A stretch of 54,459 nucleotides of DNA, from NCBI GenBank assembly GCA_902794155.1, contig CADBGN010000026.1, positions 1 through 54,459 on the forward strand, in the 5' to 3' direction. The position numbers and the translations under genes were made by a program. The notes under the pieces are model-generated. The model did no database searches, was not told the origin of the DNA, and was given only the letters and a program-made list of their open reading frames with translations. Numbering within the stretch: position 1 is the first letter of the stretch; the number at the start of each line of letters is the position of its first letter. This document shows, piece after piece, positions 1 through 7,852 of the stretch. This DNA comes from an uncultured Bacteroidia bacterium (GTDB lineage: Bacteria > Bacteroidota > Bacteroidia > Bacteroidales > F082).

Positions 1-20
1 TCCAACAAAATCCCTCCTTA

Positions 21-467
21 TCAAGAAAGGCAATACAAATCCATTGTTTTACTGTCTAGATTTGATTGTATGTTTTGTAATGCCTTTTCGTCATTGTTGT
101 GCTTTTTTATAGCGATTGCCTGTTTACAGATGTTAGAAAACTCTACGAGCATTTCTTTCTCAGGGACAATGAACGGTAATTGGCGGGCATCGTTTATTTG
201 AAAAGTCTGTGTGTTATTTACAAAATCATCGACATAGTGGCTCATAAAGGTCGAGTTGATAATGCTAATTATAAAGGCTTCAGGAACTTTGTCAGTCATA
301 CCAAACAGGCTCATACTTTTCACGTCATTAATGCTTTTTTGTTTTTTCCTACATTTCAAAAAGGTGGTATTTATGTCACTCCAACAAAGCCCCTCCTTAA
401 AGAAGAACCCGTATCCTTGATAGCGAGCTTTTGGGTCAGTCTTCAAAAAATGGACGATATAAAGGAA
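21..467 (-). pseudogene. C-terminal remnant of Eco57I-type N6-adenine DNA methylase
   Basis: The reading frame encodes about 149 residues resembling the C-terminal, TaqI-like target-recognition part of type IIG/Eco57I-family restriction-methylases. Recognisable pieces are ARYQGYGFFFKEGLCW and NTQTFQINDARQLPFIVP. The catalytic NPPY-type motifs and the whole N-terminal half are missing, so no methyltransferase or nuclease activity is expected. The frame opens directly after the stop codon of the upstream invertase gene (468-470) and is in the same frame as it. No ATG is present; a TTG at 444-446 is the only plausible start. I read this as the stump of a longer gene cut by recombination. An alternative is a specificity cassette that is joined to a full gene in another DNA orientation. 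Confidence 0.7.
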
Positions 468-1118
468 TTAATAAATGCCGCGTTCCCATCGCCCGTTTCG
501 TGCTTTAATAGGTTCTCTTATACCAGTATAAGCCATATATCGGTACAAAGTACCTCGTGCTACTTTTATTTTTTGTGCTATTTTTGGAATGCTAATTCCT
601 TTTAAATACTGACGGACAATGAAATCATGTTTCGCCTCGCATTTTGCATTAGGTTTTATGTTTCTTTTTCCTTGTTTCCGTCCTAATGGTTTCCCTTCTG
701 ATTTCAACCTTCCCAGTGCTTCCTTCGTTCTTTGGCTGATTAAATTCCTTTCAATCTCAGCCGAGAGTCCAAATGCAAAAGCAAGGACTTTACTCTGTAT
801 GTCGTCGCCAAGGCGATAATTGTCCTTGATGGTCCATACCCGACATTCCTTTTTCATGCATAGGCTCAGAATCTCCATGATCATGAAAAGGCTTCTGCCC
901 AAGCGCGAAAGCTCAGCACAGATGATGAGGTCGTCTTTCTGCACCTTCTTCAAAAGCCGCCCTAATTCCCGTTTGTCATAGTTTTTCGTCCCACTGATGG
1001 TTTCTTCAATCCAGCCATCGATGTGCAATTGTTCCCGTTGACAAAAGTTGTTGATTTCGAATCGCTGGTTTTCAACTGTCTGCTTGTCGCTCGAAACGCG
1101 AATGTAACCGTAAATCAT
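468..1118 (-). CDS. Mpi-family serine site-specific recombinase (DNA invertase)
   Basis: This 216-residue protein has the resolvase/invertase catalytic domain at the N terminus (GYIRVSSDKQTVENQRFEI, catalytic serine probably Ser9), the conserved ELSRLGRSL segment and the FGLSAEIERNLISQRTKEAL helix. A C-terminal helix-turn-helix of the Hin type follows (about residues 165-200, ISIPKIAQKIKVARGTLYRY). Length and sequence match the master invertase Mpi family of gut Bacteroidales, which flips many promoters or gene segments by serine-mediated strand exchange. The start ATG is at 1116-1118. It is transcribed divergently from the gene at 1201. The substrate site cannot be identified in this window. 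The truncated methylase immediately downstream suggests local rearrangement. Confidence 0.9.
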   Translation of the reverse strand: MIYGYIRVSSDKQTVENQRFEINNFCQREQLHIDGWIEETISGTKNYDKRELGRLLKKVQKDDLIICAELSRLGRSLFMIMEILSLCMKKECRVWTIKDNYRLGDDIQSKVLAFAFGLSAEIERNLISQRTKEALGRLKSEGKPLGRKQGKRNIKPNAKCEAKHDFIVRQYLKGISIPKIAQKIKVARGTLYRYMAYTGIREPIKARNGRWERGIY

Positions 1119-1169
1119 TTTTCAGTAGTTTAAATCAAAAAATTACGTGGATTGTTGTTGATTATTTAA

Positions 1170-1177
1170 TACTTTTG
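1170..1177 (+). promoter_or_regulatory. Bacteroidota -7 promoter element
   Basis: TACTTTTG matches the Bacteroidota -7 consensus TAnnTTTG, with TTGTTG about 17 bp upstream as the -33 region. It lies 24 bp before the ATG at 1201. Confidence 0.65.
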
Positions 1178-1200
1178 CAGCAGAACTTTCATTTTATACT

Positions 1201-1875
1201 ATGACCAAATTAGAAAAACTCTACACCTCCATCAAGAACCTTGAGGAACTGGGGCTTGAGCTTACCCCAGAGATGCTGCTCGAATGCGACAAGCTGGAAG
1301 AGCAAATCATCAAGGATGAAATCCTTCCCGCCCTCGGTCAGGACATCGAGCCACGGCTCAGGCAAATCCAGCGCCCGTTGGTCTTGGTGGTGGAATACAC
1401 GCCCGAAGACCCCATCAGCGTGAAGTTGTCGCGTAAGATGAACATTGCCGAAGCCTTGGGCGCCAAACAAATCACTCCGCCAAGCACGAAAACGGGACAA
1501 CCCGTCACTTCGACAGAGCCAGCACCATCGCCTGCACCTCACGAGCCAACAAAACAGGTCGTCAACCACACCAAAGGCCTGAAAGTCACTTTCCGTGATG
1601 GCACTGTTATACAAGAACGTACCGCCAACGAAACGATGATTCGTGCCTTGCAGAAAATTGGGCTGGATAAAGTGGCTGCCACCGACATACAACACGGTGG
1701 AGGCTATGGCCTCGTCTCAAAAAACAAAAGACCACCAGAAGCAGGTCGCATCTGGCAGCACAAGATTGGAGATTGGTATGTTTATGTCAATATCAGCAAC
1801 CAACAGAAAAAGGATGACTTGAAGAAACTGTCAGACATGTTTGGTTTGGGGATGGTGATTGAGGATGGGAAATAG
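1201..1875 (+). CDS. conserved protein of unknown function
   Basis: The protein is soluble, 224 residues, with no signal peptide or membrane segment. Residues 1-90 are predicted alpha-helical and charged (EKLYTSIKNLEELGLELTPE). Residues 95-120 form a Pro/Thr/Ser-rich linker (PVTSTEPAPSPAPHEPTKQ). Residues 125-222 form a compact alpha/beta domain starting LKVTFRDGTVIQERTANETM. The two-domain architecture with a flexible linker suggests an adaptor or nucleic-acid-binding role, but I do not recognise the family. It sits between a Mpi invertase and an AlbA_2 remnant, in what looks like an accessory island. The ATG at 1201 follows a good promoter at a sensible distance. Confidence 0.75.
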   Translation: MTKLEKLYTSIKNLEELGLELTPEMLLECDKLEEQIIKDEILPALGQDIEPRLRQIQRPLVLVVEYTPEDPISVKLSRKMNIAEALGAKQITPPSTKTGQPVTSTEPAPSPAPHEPTKQVVNHTKGLKVTFRDGTVIQERTANETMIRALQKIGLDKVAATDIQHGGGYGLVSKNKRPPEAGRIWQHKIGDWYVYVNISNQQKKDDLKKLSDMFGLGMVIEDGK

Positions 1876-1922
1876 GGCAAAGACTCAAGTATTGGATGAA
1901 GGATGAGTTGGGGAAGGAATAA

Positions 1923-2296
1923 ATGGTAAAACAGATTTTTATGAGAGAAACCAATCGGATAGAGTTTAAGCGCGAACTGACTCGCGAACTGGACATTGAG
2001 CGCGAAGTGGTTGCTTCCTTGACAACTTCTTGCGTGTATCCATCCCATACGATTGGATTGAACAGGAAAGCACCACTATGGAAAGCACTACGGAAAGCAC
2101 TACGGAAAGCATATTGTCCGCTATTCGAAACAACCCGAGTATCACCCAAAGAGAATTGGCGGAAATAGTTGGCATCACAACAGATGGCGTGTATTATGTC
2201 ATGAAACAATTACGTGAACAGGGAGTTATACGAAGAATAGGCGGGAGAGCCAATGGCACATGGGAAATCATTCAACAAAATCCCGAAATCGACTAG
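1923..2296 (+). pseudogene. collapsed AlbA_2 / winged-helix regulator gene
   Basis: Two frames together give the two ends of one protein family. The first frame (start 1923 or 1941) encodes RETNRIEFKRELTRELDIER, the start of an AlbA_2 (RecG-like, divergent AAA_4) DNA-binding domain. About 80 bp later the frame +1 relative to it encodes a C-terminal winged helix (SITQRELAEIVGITTDGVYY) ending at 2296. Full-length relatives are several hundred residues, so most of the gene is deleted. The junction lies near 2010-2030, where the useful frame changes. The result is probably non-functional. If the second frame is translated from the TTG at 2030, an 88-residue winged-helix protein could still be made. 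Confidence 0.7.
2075..2110 (+). repeat. 12-bp tandem repeat, three copies
   Basis: Three consecutive copies of ACTAYGGAAAGC lie in the remnant gene. They encode Glu-Ser-Thr-Thr repeats in the winged-helix frame. The copies are identical except for one T/C difference in the first. Confidence 0.85.
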
Positions 2297-2403
2297 TGGA
2301 AAGTAAGTGAGGAAATAAATGAGTAAATAAATCTCAGAATAAAAAAGACCGTAAAGGATGAAAAACAAATAGGATTATCAGTTAAACCAATACATACATC
2401 ATT

Positions 2404-4137
2404 ATGAATTACGAAGTTGGAAAACAATACATCATGCAAGTTGCTGGCATCCATAAGGATTCGGCTGGCTACGACTACATTGCTTTGCACGACGATGACC
2501 CTAACAAGGAATACCGCGTCTACAACATCCTGAAATGCCAATACGATAATTTACCTGAACAACTGCATGTTGTGGTGAAAAGCATTGATGCCTTTGACAA
2601 GATGAAATTGCGTCAAGATGAGGAATGGCTTAACCGGCAGCACTACGAAGTAGGAAAACTGTATGCCTTTGAAGTGACCGAGGTGAAGGAGGACTATAAC
2701 ACGGCTGCACCTTATTACATCATCGAGGATGATTTCACTTCGCATCGTTACTATTTCAAGGGTGAGCAGCAATACCAGGTTGGCGACTCCTGCATCTTGG
2801 AGGTGGCTGGCTTCTTGGACAATGGTTTTGTGAAATTCAAGGAGCCAAAGCGCTATGAAGAATCCAAGGTTGAAAAAGCCACAGAATCCGCCATCGACCA
2901 AACCGAGGTTAGGATGCATAATGTATGGGATTCTTTGCCCGTGCTTGATGTCGAAGAAGGTCAAAAGGTGGAGTTCAAGAGTTCAATTGCCTTCCCACCC
3001 GACGGTGCCGGAATAGCCGACATCGATAAGCAAATGAAGAACATCCTCAAGGAACTGACCGCATTCATGAACGCCGAAGGTGGAACACTATATATCGGCA
3101 TTCACGACAAGACCAGGAAAGTGATTGGCATCGCCGACGACTACGCCCATTTGAACGATGAAAGCGAAGATGCCTATAGCGGCCAATACAAGAACGACCA
3201 CGATGGCTATGAGTTGAAGATTCGCAACACAATGGACCGTTCATGCCAAAGTGTGGCCAATTCGCTCACCACGATCAGTTTTGAGAAGATTGGGGATAGA
3301 GAATATTGCAAGATTGAGGTGCGGCCTGCTCGCCGTCCCATCTTCTTGTGCGGCACTGAATTGTATGTGCGCCAAGGCAATCGCGTCAAGTTGCTAAAAC
3401 GAGACGAAATCACCTTCTTCATCACCGAAAGGATGACGGTATCTATCAAGGAAGTACTCGACACAGAAGGCCTTGAGATGGGTTACGGCTCTGTTGACAT
3501 GGAGGAAATCAAGCAAGTGATTCAGAAACTCGTTAACGAGCGCAGGTCTATCCCAGACATTCCCCAACCCAAACCGCTTAACGAGGTTGACTTTTGGGTC
3601 ACATGGTATCAGGATGGCACCTGGAAACGCACACGTGATAAAATCAGTGATGCCAATGTGCATATCCAATTACCAGTCTATAAAGACACCAAAGCCACTA
3701 TGTTAGTCTTCTGTTATGAAAACGGCAGGGTAAATACCGTTGAATGGAACAAGTTCAGAAGAGGGGCAAACTTGAACGTCCTTCAGACCAAGAAACCCTG
3801 GAACGATGATAATGGCAAACCAAAAAACATCTTCTTGATGCTGCCGACTGATTATCTCGTGGGTTATAGCGTGGATAGTGATGGCATAATGAAAGTTAAG
3901 CTTCATTCCATACTTGACTATCCGACAAACGATTCATCTAAAGCCAAGGGGGGAGCTTTCCTGCCCGACAATTGCAGTATCAAGACCTATGCTGTCATAG
4001 GTTCGGAGCACAAGAAAAAAGTGGCGCATCTGATTGTGCCCAAAGCAAAACGTACCCAAGATGCCGGTATTCCACTTGATAGCGTGTCATGTAAGCCAGA
4101 GATTGAGTATCTTGAAAAGGTCTTAACGCAAGAATAA
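2404..4137 (+). CDS. AlbA_2 (Schlafen-like) domain protein with N-terminal beta modules
   Basis: This 577-residue cytoplasmic protein has an AlbA_2 putative DNA/RNA-binding domain at about residues 180-335 (EEGQKVEFKSSIAF, then LTAFMNAEGGTLYIGIHD and the closing YVRQGNRVKLL). The family overlaps with Schlafen-core and RecG-like regulators. N-terminal to it are two similar beta-rich modules (YEVGKQYIMQV at residue 3, YEVGKLYAFEV at residue 81) that could be OB-like. The C-terminal 200 residues are of unknown type. There is no helicase domain. It lies next to a decayed AlbA_2 gene and an invertase, and upstream of a 2H phosphoesterase/PARG pair. An antiviral or regulatory role is plausible from context only. 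Confidence 0.8.
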   Translation: MNYEVGKQYIMQVAGIHKDSAGYDYIALHDDDPNKEYRVYNILKCQYDNLPEQLHVVVKSIDAFDKMKLRQDEEWLNRQHYEVGKLYAFEVTEVKEDYNTAAPYYIIEDDFTSHRYYFKGEQQYQVGDSCILEVAGFLDNGFVKFKEPKRYEESKVEKATESAIDQTEVRMHNVWDSLPVLDVEEGQKVEFKSSIAFPPDGAGIADIDKQMKNILKELTAFMNAEGGTLYIGIHDKTRKVIGIADDYAHLNDESEDAYSGQYKNDHDGYELKIRNTMDRSCQSVANSLTTISFEKIGDREYCKIEVRPARRPIFLCGTELYVRQGNRVKLLKRDEITFFITERMTVSIKEVLDTEGLEMGYGSVDMEEIKQVIQKLVNERRSIPDIPQPKPLNEVDFWVTWYQDGTWKRTRDKISDANVHIQLPVYKDTKATMLVFCYENGRVNTVEWNKFRRGANLNVLQTKKPWNDDNGKPKNIFLMLPTDYLVGYSVDSDGIMKVKLHSILDYPTNDSSKAKGGAFLPDNCSIKTYAVIGSEHKKKVAHLIVPKAKRTQDAGIPLDSVSCKPEIEYLEKVLTQE

Positions 4138-4212
4138 ACTGATAAGTCGTGTTTTCTTCGTATTGAAATGCTCCTCGAGTAAAACCGAGGTGGTGTATGG
4201 ATTTTGTATGTT

Positions 4213-4220
4213 TATTTTTG
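4213..4220 (+). promoter_or_regulatory. Bacteroidota -7 promoter element for the 2H/PARG pair
   Basis: TATTTTTG matches TAnnTTTG and lies 57 bp upstream of the 2H phosphoesterase ATG. A short hairpin (CCTCG/CGAGG, 4173-4190) precedes it and might end the upstream transcript. Confidence 0.5.
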
Positions 4221-4276
4221 CTTTCAGGTTGAAAAACACCTTTTCAGCCACTATATTTGAGAAGTAATCATCATTC

Positions 4277-4807
4277 ATGAGCAACTATCTAGAGCTCAAA
4301 ATACCCATCCGTCAATCGGCCAAGTGGTTCGTAAATCTACGAAAGGCGATGGCGGAAGCCAAAATCCCAGTGAGATGGCAGCCTGGAGGTTTCCATCTCA
4401 CTGTGGCCTTCATCAGCAACGACCAAGCAGTGAAGGAGCTATCTATAGCATTCGACAAACAATTGTCTGGTCGCGAGGCTCCCTTACAAACTTTTGACAA
4501 GGTGAACGCTTTCATAGCAAAAACTGGCAGTGAAATCATCATCCATCTCACCTCGACCCAGCTGTCACTAACATTGCAAACACTGGTGGACTTGCTGAGG
4601 AAAGAGGCTGTCGATGAGGGTGCTGATATCGAAAACGACTTCATCCTTCACGTCACGCTGGGTAGAATCGATGCAAAAAAAGCAACATTGGAACAGGTGA
4701 GGCGGATTGCCGAAAGCATTCAAGTGCCGCCCTTTACCCTTTTATTACAGAAAGCTGAATACCGTTACTTCAGAGGCAAAAGCATCCAACGCTGGACAAT
4801 GAACTAA
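4277..4807 (+). CDS. 2H phosphoesterase (2'-5' RNA ligase / cyclic phosphodiesterase family)
   Basis: This 176-residue protein carries the two signature H-x-T motifs of the 2H superfamily, HLTV at His40/Thr42 and HVTL at His125/Thr127, separated by about 85 residues as usual for the bilobal fold. Family members open 2',3'-cyclic phosphates, cleave 2'-5' bonds or hydrolyse ADP-ribose 1'',2''-cyclic phosphate. The substrate cannot be read from sequence. The gene is 13 bp upstream of the PARG gene, so the two are almost certainly co-transcribed. That pairing favours a nucleotide or ADP-ribose cyclic phosphate substrate (inference). No signal peptide is present, so it acts in the cytoplasm. Confidence 0.85.
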   Translation: MSNYLELKIPIRQSAKWFVNLRKAMAEAKIPVRWQPGGFHLTVAFISNDQAVKELSIAFDKQLSGREAPLQTFDKVNAFIAKTGSEIIIHLTSTQLSLTLQTLVDLLRKEAVDEGADIENDFILHVTLGRIDAKKATLEQVRRIAESIQVPPFTLLLQKAEYRYFRGKSIQRWTMN

Positions 4808-4820
4808 AACAATTAATATC

Positions 4821-5618
4821 ATGACAGACTACAGAACCATCAACCGTCAAGTAATGACCGACACCAAAAGACAGTATGAGTCGGTAGAAGAACTGAAAGA
4901 AGCCGTTAAGAACTCCATCCGTCATCAATATATGGTGACCCAAGAGGAAAACATCGACCAGCCCATCGTGGAGAACAGTCAGACCCTCCATGTCTGCTCC
5001 GGCAAACGCAGCTTTGAGGCGGCCAAAGCCTATAAGGGCAAAAAGACCGCCGTGCTGAACTTTGCGAACAACCACGCCATAGGCGGAGCACCTTTCTCTG
5101 CCGGCGCCCAGGAGGAGTCGCTTTGCAGGTGCTCCACCCTGCTGCCCTGCCTAGAAGCCATGAGGGAACCTTTCTACGACAGGCATATCAGCCAGTATAT
5201 GGCTAGGCAAATCGGCCCCATGGGTAATGACGACCTAATCTATACGCCCAATGTGGTGGTGTTCAAGTCGGACGAGCGCACCGACCCCATCTATCCCAAA
5301 ATGATGGAGCAGAACAAATGGTATAAAGTGGACGTGATTACTTGTGCCGCTCCAGAGCTGATGAAGATGCACCACCGCCCCGCCAACTATGAGGAAATCA
5401 TCACCTCCCGCATCAAGAAGATTCTGGATGTCGCTGCCAAAGAGCAGGTCGAGGTATTGGTCCTCGGCGCCTGGGGTTGTGGCGCATTCAAGAATCCTTC
5501 GGATGTAGTCGCTAGAGTATTCCGAACCTTGCTGAAGAACTACAGCTTCGAAACGGTGGAGTTCGCCCTGGCGTCACAAGATGATGTCGGCGACTCTCCT
5601 TTTGCAAGGATTGGATAA
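4821..5618 (+). CDS. microbial-type PARG (TIGR02452/DUF2263) macrodomain hydrolase
   Basis: The 265-residue protein matches the bacterial poly(ADP-ribose) glycohydrolase family. The signature is NFANNHAIGGAPFSAGAQEE (about residues 80-99), equivalent to the PARG GG(x)6-8QEE loop, with catalytic Glu98/Glu99. The strand VDVITCAAPEL and the C-terminal LGAWGCGAFKNP segment are also typical of this macrodomain branch. The family removes ADP-ribose from modified proteins or nucleic acids. The loop has GG-A rather than GGG, a mild deviation. It follows the 2H phosphoesterase by 13 bp. No ADP-ribosyltransferase is visible in the window, so it may act on host or phage-borne modifications or on metabolites. 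Confidence 0.85.
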   Translation: MTDYRTINRQVMTDTKRQYESVEELKEAVKNSIRHQYMVTQEENIDQPIVENSQTLHVCSGKRSFEAAKAYKGKKTAVLNFANNHAIGGAPFSAGAQEESLCRCSTLLPCLEAMREPFYDRHISQYMARQIGPMGNDDLIYTPNVVVFKSDERTDPIYPKMMEQNKWYKVDVITCAAPELMKMHHRPANYEEIITSRIKKILDVAAKEQVEVLVLGAWGCGAFKNPSDVVARVFRTLLKNYSFETVEFALASQDDVGDSPFARIG

Positions 5619-5725
5619 AGCGCTAAATGCACTGGCCCTGCGTTCAAAAACCCAACTACGCTTTTTATTATCAATTCAGGTTGAAAACTCCATGAGTTAG
5701 CGCTATAAATCATCTGAAGCGCTAA
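5619..5725. repeat. AGCGCTAA repeats with hairpin downstream of PARG gene
   Basis: AGCGCTAA occurs at 5619-5626 and 5718-5725, and its complement TTAGCGCT at 5697-5704. The last two can form an 8-bp hairpin with a 13-nt loop. The first copy overlaps the PARG stop codon. TTCAGGTTGAAAA also occurs in both the intergenic region before the 2H gene and this one. The role is unknown; a shared regulatory or processing site is possible. Confidence 0.5.
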
Positions 5726-5816
5726 ACAAACTACTTATGGGTTTTCATACCAATTACCCCAATAAAATACGCTGTTATAGCCATGAGAAAACTACCATTC
5801 ATAAAAAAACATCATC

Positions 5817-6842
5817 ATGGGAATCATCAAAACAAAAGACGACTTCAAGCATCCCGAAGAGAAAATCCAACTGCTGAACGGCACTGTGCTTGACTGCTAT
5901 CCTTTGGAACAACTAGCCACAGCACCTCGGAGCGACGCAGAAACAGAAGATGTAGAGAAACTCTTTGTGACTAACGCTTTCAGGTTTCTTCGGTATAGAA
6001 ACAGGATCATGTCGGACAGCCGCATGTTCCTCTGCCCTGTGCCCATACAAAACGGCCTCGCCAACACGGGGACAAGCGGATTTCATCACCCCACCTTGGG
6101 CGTTTACATTGAATGGTGGCTGAACTGCGAAAGCGCCATGATTTGCAGCGGAATAGAAACAAATAAGGTTGTTTACCACATTGCTGGCAGTCCTTTGTCA
6201 GGCAGCAACCGCTGTGGAGTTGTTGACGAAAACGGTAAAACCGAAACGGAATCCATCCATCCGTTCTCATCGTTGTGGCCAATCTTCATAAGGATCAACA
6301 ACCGTTATGACGAGGCTAAATATCTGTATCAGGCTTACACATTGGAACAGGTTGTCGAAATCTTGGACGAAGAAAGACTTCCTTTGATTGACGACAAGGA
6401 GTTGGAGATTATATTTCTTAAGAACGCACTTCTAAGGTGGCGATCAGATATTTTTGGTGAAATCAATCGACTGAAAGACACGATCGATCTTCTCAAATTC
6501 CAATTGTTTTACGGGCATCGAGACGAATTGAAAGCCATCATGGCAACCTATGAAGAAAAGAAGGAGAAGAAAGAGCAACGAGAGAAGGAAATCAACGAAG
6601 AATGCAAGGAACTGCGTAGGGCACTGAAGTCGGGCGAGATCGACAACAAGCAATACCAAAAGCGACTCACTCCGTTGAAAAAGGAAAAGAAAAACAACGA
6701 TTATTTGCTGCGAGAATACCGCCGATTTGCGCTTGAACCATTGTTTCCCGACTTGGATTACACCGTATGTGACGCGGAAGCCTTTTTCAAGGATCCTCGC
6801 TCAGCAGGTCCTTTGAAATCCAGTAGAGGCCGGTTTTTCTGA
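5817..6842 (+). CDS. unknown protein with C-terminal coiled coil
   Basis: This 341-residue soluble protein is of no family I recognise. Residues 1-190 look globular, with aromatic-rich stretches (GVYIEWWLNCESAMICSG) and a conserved-looking HHPTLGVYIEWW segment. Residues 205-300 are highly charged and predicted coiled coil (KEKKEQREKEINEECKELRR, then KKEKKNNDYLL). The tail is short and basic (GPLKSSRGRFF). It is separated from the PARG gene by 198 bp with repeats, so it may be transcribed separately. Its position at the edge of the accessory block suggests an island gene. Confidence 0.65.
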   Translation: MGIIKTKDDFKHPEEKIQLLNGTVLDCYPLEQLATAPRSDAETEDVEKLFVTNAFRFLRYRNRIMSDSRMFLCPVPIQNGLANTGTSGFHHPTLGVYIEWWLNCESAMICSGIETNKVVYHIAGSPLSGSNRCGVVDENGKTETESIHPFSSLWPIFIRINNRYDEAKYLYQAYTLEQVVEILDEERLPLIDDKELEIIFLKNALLRWRSDIFGEINRLKDTIDLLKFQLFYGHRDELKAIMATYEEKKEKKEQREKEINEECKELRRALKSGEIDNKQYQKRLTPLKKEKKNNDYLLREYRRFALEPLFPDLDYTVCDAEAFFKDPRSAGPLKSSRGRFF

Positions 6843-6913
6843 AAAAACGGCAAATCAAAAGTGAAATAGCAGAAGCGCCGTTCGGCAGTTGGTACGATTT
6901 GGACAAATAATGC

Positions 6914-6955
6914 ATTTGTTGAACCAACAAATTGGAACAATTTTTGCTACTTTTG
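6914..6955 (+). promoter_or_regulatory. promoter with palindrome over the -33 region
   Basis: TACTTTTG (6948-6955) is a consensus -7 element. A perfect palindrome, ATTTGTTG-AAC-CAACAAAT (6914-6932), covers the -33 region. It is a good operator candidate for the beta-flower/HigA transcription unit that follows. Confidence 0.55.
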
Positions 6956-6990
6956 TTGCTAGAAAGTCAAACCATTAAACAATTAGAAAG

Positions 6991-7404
6991 ATGAAAGCAT
7001 TAAGGGTTTTAATCATGGCCATAGCCATCATGATGGCCTCGGGCGCGATGGCGCAGACGGTCTACAACAGCAGCGGGTCGAGCTGTGGTTCGATCAATTC
7101 TGATGGCACCGTGTACAGCAAAAGCGGCTCCAGCATTGGCAAGATCAACAGCGATGGCACCGTTTGGGACAAAAGCGGCTCCAATATCGGCAAGATTGAC
7201 CGCGACGGTATCTTTTGGGACAAAAGCGGTTCACGAATCGGTAAGCTCGACAGCGACGGTACGGTACGCAACGCCTCCGGTTCTAGCATCGGCAAGGTCG
7301 AGAGCGACGGCACGGTGCGCAACGGCTCTGGCTCCAGCATCGGCAGGGTACAGGGCGTTCCACGAGAATGGGTGGCGGCCTATTTCTTCTTTTTCTTCGA
7401 TTAG
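6991..7404 (+). CDS. secreted five-fold beta-flower repeat protein (copy 1)
   Basis: The 137-residue protein has a signal peptide (residues 1-21, ending GAMAQ) followed by five and a half 17-residue repeats of the form SGSSIGKxxSDGTVxxx. This matches the Bacteroidota 'five-fold beta-flower' proteins, in which each repeat supplies one beta-hairpin petal. The C terminus is REWVAAYFFFFFD, an unusual run of aromatic residues that could cap the fold or insert into a membrane. The function is unknown. Copy 2 begins 24 bp downstream and a HigA-type regulator follows. Confidence 0.8.
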   Translation: MKALRVLIMAIAIMMASGAMAQTVYNSSGSSCGSINSDGTVYSKSGSSIGKINSDGTVWDKSGSNIGKIDRDGIFWDKSGSRIGKLDSDGTVRNASGSSIGKVESDGTVRNGSGSSIGRVQGVPREWVAAYFFFFFD

Positions 7405-7428
7405 CTTTACCTTTTAACTCACATAACC

Positions 7429-7845
7429 ATGAAAATATTACGCGTTTTAATTCTGGCTGCCAGCCTCGTGATGGCATCGGGTGCAATGGCCCAGACTGTA
7501 TACAACAGCAGTGGTTCGAGTTGCGGAAAGATTGAGAGCAACGGCACCATCCGCAACAGCAGTGGCTCCAGCGTCGGCCGTTTCGATAGCGACGGCACTA
7601 TCCGCAACAGCAGTGGTTCTAGCATCGGCAAGATCGATCGGGACGGCACTATCCGTAATAGTTCGGGATCGAGCATCGGCAGGCTTGACAGTGACGGTAC
7701 GGTACGCAATAGTTCCGGATCTAGCATCGGTAAGGTGGAGAGCGATGGCACCGTACGCAACAGCTCTGGCTCCAGCATCGGAAAGGCTGCAGACATCCCA
7801 CGCGAATGGGTGGCGGCTTATTTCTTCTTCTTCCCGTTTTATTAA
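7429..7845 (+). CDS. secreted five-fold beta-flower repeat protein (copy 2)
   Basis: This is a tandem paralogue of the preceding gene, with 138 residues, the same signal peptide type (ending GAMAQ), and repeats SGSSIGRxDSDGTIRNS. The repeats are more uniform than in copy 1: nearly every unit ends in RNS. The C terminus is REWVAAYFFFFPFY. The duplicated pair with conserved aromatic tails suggests a heteromeric or dosage role. The high internal repetition could permit unit gain or loss by recombination. It is 7 bp from the next gene. Confidence 0.8.
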   Translation: MKILRVLILAASLVMASGAMAQTVYNSSGSSCGKIESNGTIRNSSGSSVGRFDSDGTIRNSSGSSIGKIDRDGTIRNSSGSSIGRLDSDGTVRNSSGSSIGKVESDGTVRNSSGSSIGKAADIPREWVAAYFFFFPFY

Positions 7846-7852
7846 TTGAGCT

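Noticed and set aside
9-1200. Invertible promoter near the Mpi-type recombinase
   Set aside because: I found no convincing inverted repeat pair flanking a promoter within the first kilobase.
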